Numbered from the stretch's first letter, positions 33,008 through 45,210 are shown. The stretch is DNA of 64,000 bases from Parasponia andersonii (GCA_002914805.1 JXTB01000430.1:310390-374389); one strand, 5' to 3'. Notes: a model not told the origin generated them from the sequence alone. Program-made: numbers and translations.

Positions 33008-35073
33008 TGCCACGACCGAAAATCTAAGGTTGTGACTTTTAGTAATTTCAAGTGAAAATAGCGATAAACAGTAGTTTTTAAAATTTCAGAAAAATTTAAG
33101 TGTTTGAAATTTAAGTTTTAGTCCTCAAAAGTAAGTAAATTACAAGATTTGAAAATTTTGATAATCATCATGTTATCTACCAATTTTAAATTTCCAAGAA
33201 ATATTTCATTTTAAGTTTAGAGAAAATCCTAATTAACTAGTTTTAAAAACTTTTATTAATTCATGAAGTTTAATGAAACAGTTCAATTTAAAACCCTAGG
33301 CTCAATGTTCAAATAATTTACATAAAATCATTTTATTTTCTAAATATTCGATTTAATAGCAAAAATCATCCTCATATATCTGCTTAGTAAAAATTTTACT
33401 ATTGGTTAAATAAATTTGACTTAGAAAATGAGAATTGATACAAAGTACAAACTAACCAATAAAGAGGGTTAGAATTGCAAGCATATGCTAAACATGCTTG
33501 CCAAGTTACTAAAATAATTACTACAAAATAAATCGACACCTGAAAAGAGGAGGAAATAGGAAGTGAGTACGTGAATGCTCAGTAGAAATTCAATTACCTT
33601 TTTGAATGGATGCAATTTTATCAAACCTACATGGTTAACACATTTTCCAAATTCCATTTATAGATCAGGTATAAAATAATTAATATTCAGAATAGTCACA
33701 TGTTCAAAACCAAAATCAGAAATACACATTTATACATATCATAAATCAACCCATCTCATGAGTTCACACATTCTCATCATGAACTAGAGTAACTCGTACT
33801 ATATGTACTAACTACTTTCTGCCTGATATTTATTCTAGAAATCTATAAGGACACCCATGTGTCTAAGCCTACCGAATCTAAAAGGCAACTGAATGCCTAC
33901 ATCTACCAAATGGGAATAATAATATAAAAAAAAATCTTAGATGGGTTTATGAGATCTCACTGAGGGTGTATCTCATGTGTGATCCTATGGTATGTACAAC
34001 ATATAACGAAATATGCATAATAACCATGCAATACATCATCAAACAATACTTTAAAACTCCACTTGATATTATTTTTGAATTCATTGTACATTGGGCAGAG
34101 AATCCGCTAAATCACTCAAGAATCACGATTTTATAAATATTTGTAAAAGTCACACAATCCAATTCAAAAATAATCCAAGATTTTCCAACAGTTTATCAAA
34201 ATATCATTTTATTCATAATTGTTCACAAAAGTAGTTATAATGAAAATTTTAAATTAAAACATGTATAAAACTTGATAATTGAACCCCTACCTCAATTGAG
34301 TATCCAAATATTTCTATTGAGCTATGGAGAAAATTTAGCGTTGTTTGGGTGTCGTTTAGAAGGTCAGGCGTCACCGAATATAGTCAGTACATATATCAAA
34401 AGTTTTGTTTTCACGAGTACATCACATATATGAAGTTTATTTTACGATCTAACGGTTGGATTGAAAAATTTAAATATAAAACTAAAATAGCTCAAAATTG
34501 ACAAAAATAGCAAAATTCAATTCAGATAATATTGAGTCAAGATATCACGAGAAAGATCGTAACGAGACGAGTTGAACGAGACTAGTTTCACGGCTTGAGT
34601 TAACGGCGGTGAACAAAAACTCCCACAGCGTCTAGCTGCGTTTTTCAGCGATAGTGAGCACCGACGGGACTGGGATCAGTGGCGAAGCTTCGTCTGGCGA
34701 CGAGCATTCAACTCCGACAACTGGCGGTGCTCGAAGATTGCCAGAGGAGGCTTATCAGCGTTGAGCTGATTTTCAGCATTTTTGCCATTTTCGGCATAGA
34801 GAAATTGAAGGAGGAGAGAGAGTGAGCTGAGGGGAGAGTGCAGGTGGCCACGTGTCCGATTTTAAATGGACATTAACAACTTTTCAATAATTATGTTTTT
34901 ACCACAATTTTGTCAAATTCTCCTCGATTGTCTTTTAAAAATTACAAAATAGCCTAGAATTTCAAAGTTTTATTTCGCTTAAACTCATGATTTTAAATAA
35001 TCATTTTAATTATTTTTTAATTACAAAAGTGGTAAAAGACCAAAATGCCCTTCTAAAATTTCGGGAGTTTACA
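33008..35073 (-). mobile_element. Solo LTR of a Ty3/Gypsy-like retrotransposon (fossil)
   Basis: The element starts TGCCACGACC, ends AGTTTACA, and is flanked on both sides by CTTTA (33003-33007 and 35074-35078). TG...CA ends with a 5-bp target duplication and no internal domain identify a solo LTR of about 2.07 kb, left by recombination between the two LTRs of a former element. Read on the minus strand it begins TGTAAACTCCCGAAATTTTA, which resembles long plant Gypsy LTRs; a GC-richer region lies at about 34580-34860. The still-perfect target duplication suggests moderate age. It carries no protein genes. Confidence 0.7.
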
Positions 35074-35546
35074 CTTTATTTCAATCGGATATACATGTAT
35101 GTAAAAGATTGTTTATGACAAATGAAATATATAAAACGATTTATTATTTTTCAATTTTCGTATGAATATCATTCACTTATTTGTCTACTTGTCTCATTTG
35201 TGATTCGTATTCAATTAATACAAAACATAATTCGGCATTGAATGTTCGTTAAATCTGTTCTATGACAATCAGAAATTAATTTGCATACTGGAAAATGATA
35301 AATTATTGACGTGTAACTGATTAACGTACAAAAATTAGATACCTATAGGATTCTTGATCAGAATTCTACTCTCTCATTCTTTTCTTCAATTGATTAGTGT
35401 TAACTACTTATTAATTTGTTTGTTTTTAAATAAAACGAACATATCTACGTGCTTGGTACTTTTTAAATGTATGCAAGGCTGCAAGGTGATCATATTCATC
35501 AAGTTTGATCCATAACCTACAATTTTTTTTAACAAAATAAATACCA

Positions 35547-36345
35547 GGGTTTTTGGCATATGATTAGACCCTATGTTATTCATAGTTTGGCAAAATAATT
35601 CCTAAGTTATTTTTTTTTGACAATTAAATTCTTAAGTTTTAAAAAACTTAGTAATTAAGTCCTTTCTGTTTGTTAATGTTAAAATTTTCATAAAATTGAA
35701 CATATTTAAGTGAAAGCAATTAGTATTTTCACTAATACTAATTAGTTTGTAAAAGTTATAGAATGAAAGTTTAAGAAAAATTTTAAATTTTTGAAATTTT
35801 TTTATATTATGTTTTTGTTTGTGCTTAATTTTTAGTTATTTTCCTTCCAATTTTAGCTAATGCCCTTAAAATATTGATTTTGACCTTTAAGAACCTTGTA
35901 TGTGACATGAAAATGTTCAATTCTCTCAAATATTTTAACAATTATTAAAATTTTCATAAAATTGAACATGTTTAAGCAAAAGAAATTAATATTTTCACTT
36001 ACACTAATTAGTTTGGAAAAGATATAAAATAAAATTTTAAGAGAAATTTTAAATTTTTGAATTTTTGAATTTTTATTTTTTTATATTATATTGTTAATTG
36101 TACTTAATTTTTAGTTATTTCCCTTTCAATTTCAGCTAATGCCATTCAAATATTAATTTTAACCTGTAAAACCCTTATATGTGACATGAAAATATTCGAT
36201 ATTATCAAACATTTTAACAATTACTTACGAAAAGAACTTAATTACCAAAATTTTTAAAATTTAATTACTTAATTGCCAAAAAAAATAATTCAAGAATCAT
36301 TTTGCCTATCATGAATAATACCAGGGCCACTCATGCCAAAAGCCT
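35547..36345. mobile_element. Mutator-like MITE with perfect 9-bp target duplication
   Basis: TAAATACCA flanks both ends (35538-35546 and 36346-36354). The ends GGGTTTTTGGCAT and, inverted, AGGCTTTTGGCAT begin imperfect terminal inverted repeats of roughly 120 bp (for example TTATTCATAGTTTGGCAAAAT against TTATTCATGATAGGCAAAAT). Between them lies a 266-bp tandem duplication (35679-35944 and 35945 to about 36226), with TTAAAATTTTCATAAAATTG at the start of each copy. No transposase. The 9-bp duplication and long inverted repeats are diagnostic of the Mutator superfamily. Confidence 0.75.
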
Positions 36346-37247
36346 TAAATACCACAAAGTTCAATTGTCAAACTGAATTGAGAATCTTGAAAAAAAAAAT
36401 AAATAAAAGAAAAATAAAAAAGAAAAGAAAAAGAGAAATAAGAAAACCTTAGAATTAAGCAATATTATTATAGCCGTAAATTGAGGTTAGTTCAGTTAAT
36501 CTAAAATTTAACTAAAATTTGAGAGATATATATGGGTTAAACCTTAATAATAATAGATGTGTGAATTATCATTTTTCTTTATAATAAATTATAGTTATTA
36601 GTTAAGTTTTATTTTATTTTTTTTTAAATAAGACTGCTACAGTAAGCGAAAGGGTTATATTACTCATAATTCATGTACTTAAATTTAGAGTTGGAATAGT
36701 GATTCATAATTTATTTCAAAAAAAAAAAAATTTAGAGTTGACCTCGCAGCTTATAAGTTGGAATAGGGACCGCGTTCAAGCCCGATAGATACCAAACAAT
36801 TTTCTAGATCTTGACATCGTAACACTAGAACGTACGTGTAAAAGGATATGTTCACCACGTATTATCTCAAGCAGAAATAGGAGTAACATCTAGATCGACT
36901 AGCTCAACATAGTACATATCTCTATCAACAATGTCTTCTATAGAAATTGTCTCAAGGATAGATACAATATTAAATACAAGTAGGCCCCACCGTTAATTGA
37001 AGAAAATATTTCTCCGCGCTAGAGTCGCCTTTCTAGGCAAACCTGTGGGCTGGTATGGTAGAAATGGATCAGGCTCAGCCCAAATTTAGGGATAAGATCA
37101 AAATATATTTTAAAAAGTAAAAGGATAGAAAGGCCCCCACCACCGTAGCGGCATGCAGATAAAAATAATTTCTAAAGGCATTAGAGAAGAGCATACAGAG
37201 CTTTGAATTTTGTTTGGGTTGAAGCAACTTACTGAAAATTTGATCAA
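36346..37247. other. Intergenic DNA upstream of the 151-aa protein gene
   Basis: Begins AT-rich with long A-runs near 36400 and 36720, then becomes more balanced toward 37000-37247, which probably includes promoter and 5' UTR of the gene at 37248. No further element identified. Confidence 0.4.
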
Positions 37248-38045
37248 ATGGGTTCTCTAATGTCAGGATGGGACTCTCCCGTCTTCGCTTCAAAATCAGG
37301 TAACAATCTATTACTAATTTTTCAGTTTCTTTACTTTTAAGTGAAAAAAAAATAAGTACCGAGTATTAATTAAAGGAACGACACGTGTTTGGAGCAGGTA
37401 CGTATAAGCGAAATCGGTCACTCACCAAAGATGAAATTGCAGCTTATTGGAGATCAAAGCAGAAAACAGTAGAAGAACATCATAAAGACATTACTAGCCT
37501 CTCAGAGGGCAAACAACATCAGGTTTTTCATCATAAGTTTCCAACAACGTCTCTAAACCTTTTTTTATTTGTATAAATGGCAAATCATAATAATAATAAT
37601 TTGGCTAATATATATGTATATATGACAGGAAATTGGCAAAGTTGAAGAGGACTACGCTGGAAAAAGGTATCAAAGATCAAGCTCGTTGCCTCCGGAAAGC
37701 ATAAAGGAGGTTTTAGGGGAGGACGAGAGTGAGACAAGCGTTGAAAAACTTACCAAGAAAAATGGCTGGTACGTAATATGTAATTTACTTAGCTAGCTAG
37801 TTAAGCTGATTATTATTGTTTCAGTACTATATTTAATTAATGTGATATTCTACTTAAAAATCATTGGATTGTACTCTGATAGATATGGAATATTTATAAT
37901 TTGCAGGTGGACTAGGAGTAACTGGGCCTTCCTAAACGAGCCACCGGTGTCTGAAGGCGCTTCCAACACCTATGTGTCGCAGTACCACGTCGCTAGTTTG
38001 GCACCCTCCAAATCACAGCCTCGTGACGGAATCGCAACTATTTAA
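37248..38045 (+). CDS. Plant-specific protein of unknown function, 151 aa
   Basis: Four exons (37248-37299, 37398-37522, 37629-37768, 37907-38045) join in frame with GT-AG introns. The protein begins MGSLMSGWDSPVF, continues with a basic charged region (YKRNRSLTKDEIAAYWRSKQ), a Ser-rich segment (RYQRSSSLPPESIKEVLGED) and a Trp-containing motif (TKKNGWWTRSNWAFLNEPPV), and ends in a polar tail. There is no signal peptide or membrane segment, so it is probably cytosolic or nuclear. I recall small uncharacterised plant proteins with the same opening, the TKEEI-Y/FW-K block and WWTRSNWAFLNEPPV, which makes this a real conserved family, but its role is unknown to me. Exon 1 is only 52 bp and is easily missed by gene finders. 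Confidence 0.82.
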
Positions 38046-38989
38046 CTAAGTAGTACTATATCTCGTACTACATATCTCACTCCTCATTTCCTACATGTAT
38101 ACATATAGACATGTTTTATGGTCAACCGATCGGTTTGTTTAACATAAAACGGTGTAAGAGCTTTCCAAGCTAGCTACCACTTTGTAAGAGTTAAATGTAT
38201 GTTATAAGTGTGTACTTGTACAAAGAGTAATTTAATTAGTTTGTAAATATGAATTTATAGATATTCACGATATGCTGCTTCTTGTTTCTCGTTTATTTTT
38301 TATTTTTTCATTTTCGTTACAGGTAGTGGAATATTAATGTTATGGCCTTGTGAGTTGTGTTTCAGTAAATAATTAATGGGTTGAGAATGATATGTTCGAC
38401 GATTTCGGTGAAGTGCAGTTTTAGACTCTATCCAATGTTTCCATTATATGATTCTATATAATAGATTTGTTTTCTACGGAGTTTATTTTAACTCGGTTGA
38501 AGTGCAACTATAATCTTCTTATAATAGATTATCATATTATATAATACTGAATACTATATACTATTCATAACATCGGTTATGTTTTGGGTGTTGTAAATAT
38601 TCTGTCACGACAAATAGTAGTTAGAGTGAGCAGATTTTCCTTTAATCGCTCATAAATCCGATTTGGGTTTTAGTTTTCTTTTACTATCACGGTGTGAAGT
38701 AGAATGCAGAATAAGTTTTTAATTTCCTTAATTAATCACATCACAAGATGTATACAATTTATATAATTTAAAACAAATTTTCACACACTACATCACAATA
38801 TATTCTAAATTTCTTTCAAAAGTAATTTTTTTTTAAAAAAAATGATGTATTCTAAAATCTATAACTTTTCGTTTTCGCTACTGTCACTAATAGTATATAT
38901 ATATATATAAATAATATTTAAAAAAACCATTATCTCATAAAAAAAAAAAGAAAAGAAAAAAAATATACAATTAATATATATAATTATAT
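38046..38989. other. 3' flank and AT-rich intergenic DNA
   Basis: Contains the 3' UTR of the preceding gene, then AT-rich DNA with TA runs near 38897. No gene supported. Confidence 0.4.
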
Positions 38990-39769
38990 ACATGTATATA
39001 AGGGAAAAGTTAGAAACCCTACGTCAAAACCATTTCTTCTTTGCTCCTCGTCCTCTCCCAGCCACTTGCAGTCGCACCTTGAGTTGAAGTCTTTTGGTCA
39101 CAGAGAACACCATCTCTCTCCAAGCCCATATTTAATTCTTATCGGACACTCTTTAATTCTTAGTCCTCACTCTCACTTTCACTCATTCTACCCTACCCAG
39201 GCTTGAAAGCAATCAAGCACCATCGATACCGACGAAAAAGAACCAAATGCCAGTGAAAGCACAATAAAGCTTGTAAGTTTCTTTATCGTCATTTTTTCTC
39301 TCTATTTTGTTTTTTTTTTTTTCATTTGAAGCACTTGATATCTATTTATTATTTATGAGGTTGTTAATATGAAATCATGCATGTTTGAGAGTTTGTTTAC
39401 ATTGTATATGTGATACTGTATTATGTTAATCTTTTTAGTTGTTATTTGAAATATGTAAGATAGTTAAGATGGAATAAGAAGGTATCACCAGAGGAAGCCA
39501 AGATACCCGTAAAAAATCCAATTCGATCACCCTAATTTACATAAATAAATTGTTAGTATTGATTAATTTTAATGGTAAGTATTGTTATTTTTAAATAAAT
39601 CGTACCATTTATTTAACATATATATTCAATGTGGTTAATGGTTATATTTCATTGTTTCTTATATTTTTCATATATATTCAATGTGGTTAATGGTTATATT
39701 TCATTGTTTCTTATATTTTTCTTGCACTTGCAGGTTAGTGGATAAAATTTGGAGATTCTTAAACAGAGA
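38990..39769 (+). ncRNA. Possible spliced non-coding transcript or orphan 5' exon
   Basis: Bases 39010-39270 look like a plant leader exon: pyrimidine-rich (CATTTCTTCTTTGCTCCTCG), less AT-rich than its surroundings, and ending at a strong donor (AAGCTTG|GTAAGT-like, reading CTTGTAAGTTTC) near 39270. A good acceptor (CTTGCACTTGCAG) follows at about 39733. The DNA after it is cut by a hAT-like element at 39770 and no ORF of note is present. It could be a lncRNA or the remnant of a disrupted gene. The call rests on composition and splice-site appearance only. Confidence 0.2.
39617..39720. repeat. Perfect 52-bp tandem duplication
   Basis: The 52 bases at 39617-39668 (starting CATATATATTCAATGTGG, ending TTATATTTTT) are repeated without a mismatch at 39669-39720. 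Identity in neutral DNA points to a very recent event or an assembly slip. Confidence 0.9.
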
Positions 39770-40379
39770 TAAAGGTGACAAAACGGGTCAGTCCGCAGGG
39801 GTAAGGTCGGGTTAGGCCTAGATATCCAGCCTAGCCCCTCCAAAAATATATTTTTTACATTTTTAAAATTTTTTTAAATAAATTTAAATATAAATTTTTT
39901 TCAATATTTATAAATACAAATTCTCTCATTTTTTTTTCACACTTTCATATTTCAATCTAATTCTAAATAATTTTTTTAAGATTTTTGTTTTAGACTTTTT
40001 TTTATCAACTATTCAACTTATATACTTTTTAGTTTGAGCTTATTTAATTATTTATAAATTTTATTAGTAAGAAAAAAAAACATAACATATTATTTATTTT
40101 GTTATAAATTTTATTTTTGAATTTCTAATATCTTTAACTAATTATATAAATAATGATATATATTTTTAATTTTTTAATTTTTTTTTAATTTGAACCAAAA
40201 CGGGTTGGCACAGACTGGTCTGTTTTGGTCCATTCCGGGCTCAGCCTAGCCTAGGAGCACGGGAGGGTCTATAGGTTGGGTTGAGCTCAATTTTTAAAAT
40301 TCTAACCCGACCTAACCTGACCTATTTTTCTTCCCAAACCCGCTTTGGACACCCGATCTGACCTATTTTCCCACCTCTA
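39770..40379. mobile_element. Non-autonomous hAT-like element
   Basis: Ends TAAAGGTGACAAAACGGGTC and, inverted, TAGAGGTGGGAAAATAGGTC. The subterminal parts are GC-richer (GGTCGGGTTAGGCC on the left, TAACCCGACCTAACC on the right) and the core is AT-rich. The flanks AACAGAGA (39762-39769) and GATAGAGA (40380-40387) match at 6 of 8 positions. This is the same group as the element at 17678 and is non-coding. Confidence 0.65.
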
Positions 40380-40516
40380 GATAGAGAATAAGGACTTTTT
40401 AACACTATTATTTTAACTATAATGTTGATTAGAAGAATATTTAAATTTTTGAATATACTTGTGTTCTACTTGATTCTTTTGAGGATTGTTTCTTAAATTT
40501 AGTCTAAATTAGTTAT

Positions 40517-40705
40517 AAGGCTCATATTTAGAATCCAAATCGCATAAATCGGACAAATCGCACCACATCAAATCGCATAATGTGGTGTGATTTATTGCGG
40601 TTAAGAGATTTTTTTAATCGTAATGATTAAGATTTTTTTTTTTACCACTTTAATTAAAAATTTTCACATATTCTCGCTTAAATTACACTGTACACACCCC
40701 TAATA
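40517..40705. mobile_element. Probable hAT-like MITE fragment
   Basis: Contains AATCGCACCACATC and its near-inverse TGTGGTGTGATTTATTGCGG, and ends with ACACACCCCTAATA, an end sequence common in plant hAT MITEs. The left end is indistinct. Downstream, at 40730-40800, a stretch with AAAATTTTAATACCAACACA is duplicated in tandem. Confidence 0.35.
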
Positions 40706-43700
40706 AGGATAATGTTTGATGTATTAATTATTGTACTAAAATTTTAATACCAACACATGTGATTTTTATACCAAAATTTTAATACCAACACATGTGATAT
40801 GTGATTTGTCACCACTTAATTAATGATATTTAATCTATTTATAATAAATTTTTAATATATTAATTAATCGACGATAATTTATACAGTGTATTTGTATAAA
40901 AAAAATTAATAAAAATTAGGATAAAAAATGTTATCCCCTCATAAATAGTTAAATAAATTGTTAAAGTCGACTTTGCAGTAGTGGATTATGGTGGAGATTA
41001 ATGCGGAAACTGATTGTGACGTCAAATTGATAGGCTTGCCATTTCCTATACCAAGAAGTAAGCTTTAATTTTGTCTCCCACTATGCGTAAATTGAAATCT
41101 TCTCAATTCTACGATCCTAATTTAGCGTAAAAAATCTTATATAAGGTGCAATCAAAATTAAGTAACTCACATCAGCCAAAAAAAAAGAAAACTTACATCA
41201 AACAGGAATCAATAAAAGAAAAAGGTACAAAATAATGATGAAAATCAAATTAAGGGGATCGATCATGAACCTAAATTCCTTATCAAGTGGTACTTCGAAG
41301 GCACATTTATACAGAGGTTTTCTTTTTTCTTTTCTTTTTTAAGACATAATTCATTAAAATAGGGAGGTTAAAAGAGTCATCGTGTGCCTCTCACATACTT
41401 TTTTTTTTTTTTTTGGCCTGAACTCACCTACTTGGTTTTAATTTTAACGTCATGACAAATTAAGAACAATATCTTGGCAGGGATTCATGAGAAGTCATCA
41501 TTTCTATGGGGCTTTATAAACATGAAAATATATTCAAGATGAATATATACCTATGTCCCTTTCACATGGTTGAGAAGAGACCTCTTGTCTTTCTATATTA
41601 TAACTATTATGAAAAAGATTCCTTGACAAATAAGTGAACGCAAAACAAACTTAATCATGCTTCATCATCATCCAGACTATAATATTGTGGTTGCATCATT
41701 ATTATTTGCCAAAAAAAAATATATTAAAGTTTAATTTTTCTCTAAATTTAATTATTTTGTTTTGTTTAAAATTACATTTTCATATTTTCAATTTCTGTAA
41801 AATTGTTCATTATACATATAAATTGATTAACAAATTTCTCACTAAACATGGAATTTGAATTTTGAATTGAAAATAATCTCTATGGACTAATGTAAAAAAT
41901 TTATTAAGAATAACTTAAAACAATTAACATAAATCATCTAATTTATACACAGAAAATATAAAATTACAGAAATTTAAAATATAAATATATTATTTTAAAT
42001 AAATTAAAAGATTATGATTAAAATTACAAAAAATTATACTTACTTTCGTATTTTTTTTGTTTACCGAAAAAAAGAGTTTTTTTTTTTTTTTTTTTTTCAA
42101 TTATCCCTTATTTCTATTTCCTTACATATATTCTGCAATGCATTCATTAATTGTAATACTATTGTTTACCTTTTTTTTCTGGGATGTTTTTTTTAAAAAA
42201 AAAAAAAAAGACTTTGTCAAGTTTTAAATACTTCCTTTACACAAATGTTACAATTATTGTACGACTGTTTATGATTACATTTGAGTAATTCAGGTCATTC
42301 ATTAAGGTGGGCTTAATGATGTAATTCATGTACGAACCTTAATGAATGGTCATAATTTTTTAATAAATTCTTTAATTTACGCAGCAATTTCTCAATACAA
42401 TCTCGTTAAGTGGTTGTAGGGATACAGCCGTAATTAACGGTTGATAATTGATCAGATAGGAAAGATGGCCTACAAAAAGTAAGTTTAGAGTGTTTCTGTC
42501 CACAGTAAATCATTTAAAATGATTCTCTTTCCTCCGTCTTCTGCTATTCTCCGACTCTCTCTCCTCTCCATTGTTCTTCTTCAACTCTTTTCATTTCTGC
42601 ACTTCACGGTGGAGATGAAGCTCTAATTAGTTAGTTAAAGACAAAGGTTAAAACAATATACATGCTTCTTTTTCATCTTTCATCATTTTAGTGTCTAGTT
42701 TAGTGTTTACACGAACAAAACACTTTCAATTTTTTTTTTGAACGAAACAACTAAAATGTATTGGATTAAATTTAAGCAAGAGAAAAAAAGGGAACTCAAG
42801 CAAATCAGAGGGAAGAACCTGATTTTTTTTTTTTTTGTTTCTTTTTTTAATGAAAATCACGATCCATTTATTTTGAAGAAAAAAATAAATCAAAAAATAC
42901 TAGCTTCCGGAGTTGAAAAACACCTTGTAATCCTTTTTTTCACCTCGTCTTTTTCATCATTTCTGCTTAACCCAAGATCTAATCACGTCCACCATCGTCG
43001 ATCATTGTCCCATGTGCTTAGCACTACTTCAAACCTTGAACCGACAATCCAAGACAAGATGAAAGATTTTTTCAAAGAAAGAATGAAATTTAAGAGAAGA
43101 AAAAGATTTAGCCTTTTGATTTAATGTGAAATTGGGGATTCTTTTTTTATAGATATCTAAAATTAGAGGGTTTATATTTTACATATATCTAATTAAAGCT
43201 CGGGAGTATAGGTCATTTAATCGAAGATAAAGAAAACGAGAAATCAATATTTTTTATTTTTTTTTTAAACAAAAAATATTAATTATATTTCACTTCGTGC
43301 ACCTCATCTAATCTAAGACATCTTGATTTAGATCCAACGGTCATCGAAAAAAATTTAGTGGTAGGGTCAAAATAGGGGATTATACAGTAGAAATCCCCTA
43401 ATTTATGCATTTACATAGAAGTTTTTATTTTTTTTCCCCTTTTTTTTTTGTTTTGGCAAACAAATTTGGTCTGTTTTGATTATGAAAAGTCACCACGTTT
43501 ACTGTGACTCATTTGGTCTTTCTGTAGTACTGGGCGGTTGTTGTGGTTACATCAAAACCGAACACGATGTGATGTAGGCTGTAGCCTGTAGCTAATATTT
43601 ACTTCCGCTCTGGTAAATGATTTTTTTCTTTTTTTTTGGTGTGGCATCGTAGACAATATGATCGAGTTGGGTCCACCTCCACCTTCACTTGACTTTGCAG

Positions 43701-43908
43701 GGCCTAAATTCAGTTTCCAACTCTCATGTGCTGTGACTTGTACGGAATGATTGGGAGACGGATGTTAAATGTCTTCTATGGTAATGTCACGGCGATATAA
43801 CGGAGGTCATCCTCGGCCTTTTGCGGATAAAGTTGGTAATGGGCCTAATTTCGGGATGGCCCCAAAACCGTGAAACTCACAGGGAAAGTGGACTAATATC
43901 ACTTTCTT
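40706..43908. other. AT-rich intergenic DNA
   Basis: No supported gene. A pyrimidine-rich leader-like stretch lies at 42520-42610 (TTTCCTCCGTCTTCTGC). A 128-codon frame at 42738-43124 has no recognisable domain, is interrupted by long T/A-runs and is not accepted. Base composition rises somewhat around 43640-43890. Confidence 0.45.
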
Positions 43909-44060
43909 ATGAGTATTTGAAAAATGAGTCATATAAAAGTATTAGATTATTGTGTGATGAGTGTCACACTATCTATAATTATTGATTGATTATATAAAAA
44001 TTATGAAATTTATTGTCACACAATACTTTTGGCTGTCATTTTAGTCGAAAATATTCTGAG
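43909..44060. mobile_element. Short MITE with inverted ends
   Basis: The left part GAGTATTTGAAAAATGAGTC, then AAAAGTATT and TTGTGTGATGA, is mirrored on the right (inverted GAATATTTTCGACTAAAATG, then AAAAGTATTGTGTGACA). The total is about 150 bp and can fold into a hairpin. The superfamily was not determined. Confidence 0.45.
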
Positions 44061-44111
44061 TCGCCTTCTCTTTTCTTTTTTCAGCTTCTGGATGTTTTTG
44101 GATCGTAAAAC

Positions 44112-44709
44112 CATCTCCAATGCATTTATACTAAATAGGATGTGCTATTATTAAATTTTGTACACACTTTTTAGGTTTTATTTCAATGCATACATTTTAA
44201 ACAATGCTATTTTGTATTTAAATACTACTTTTATTTACAAAATATATATTTTTTACAATGAAATCTTATTATTTTATCGTTTAGTTATTAATCATAAAAG
44301 TTCCACTAAACTTACCAAGTGTGAATAATTTTTTTTCCATTTCATAAAATAAATGAGTAGCAAAGTAGTGAAAGATAACTATAATTTATAGAAATTTAAT
44401 GAGGGAAATTGTAAATAAAATAAAAGAAAAAACGTATAAATATATTAATTTGGTCATATTATAAAATGTACATATATTTTAGATTTAAAAATAACGACAA
44501 TACTGTAAATTTTAAGCCACGTTATAATGTCAATAATGTAAATTCAAACATATATTAATAGCAATATTGTAAATTCAAATACACGCTGCAACGAGAATAT
44601 TGATAAAAATTATGTTAAATATAATACGTTATTGCAAACACAGTTTGAATCGTCTTAAAAAGTATGCTAAATATAATATCGGCAGGAGTATTAGCACCCA
44701 TTGGAGATG
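44112..44709. mobile_element. MITE with CATCTCCAATG ends
   Basis: Perfect 11-bp inverted ends CATCTCCAATG (44112-44122) and CATTGGAGATG (44699-44709) enclose AT-rich DNA. It shares ordered internal blocks (TTTCAATGCATA, CTATTTTGTATTT) with the element at 2056. It lies about 500 bp upstream of the PCBER start codon, so it may border or form part of that promoter. Confidence 0.55.
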
Positions 44710-44823
44710 CTGCTCAAGAGCTCAATATCTTCTCTTCGCATCTATCAAAACAAGTTAATCAATAACGAACTGAACATAATGAGATATCGGGAATAAAATC
44801 CTGTAAAGTCCGGGTTACCCTTC

Positions 44824-44908
44824 ACCTAACCACTATCCTGAGTTAGATACAAAGGGGTAATGTCGACATTCCGCAAAGCAAACGTTTCAAGAGAGTACAA
44901 CAACCAAC
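44824..44908 (+). promoter_or_regulatory. AC elements upstream of PCBER
   Basis: ACCTAACC at 44824-44831 and AACCAAC at 44902-44908 match the AC elements bound by MYB regulators of phenylpropanoid and lignin genes. They lie 387 and 309 bases before the PCBER ATG. A TATAATATA stretch near 45127 is a candidate TATA box. Confidence 0.5.
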
Positions 44909-45210
44909 ATTTTGCGGGCCGTTTAAGCGACTCATATTGCCATTGCCATCATTTATCACCATCCAATTGTTTAATTGAATATTCAAAAAAAAAGTCAACG
45001 AGTACAAGTGACCACTGACCAATTTTCTCCATTTATCAACGTAAGGTATGGTTTAACAAGAGGGTTATTAAGGTAATTTACCCTTTCCTCTCGTCCATAA
45101 AACGTGCTGATCATCTAAACATAGCCTATAATATACTTGAGTAGTACTAGTTTGTTGTTAGAAACTCTTATAGCTTCGTTTGCCAAAGAGAAAAAGGGAA
45201 GAGAATTTTA

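Noticed and set aside
42738-43124. 128-codon plus-strand frame
   Set aside because: It contains long Phe and Lys runs from T and A tracts, no domain, no splice context and no good start context.
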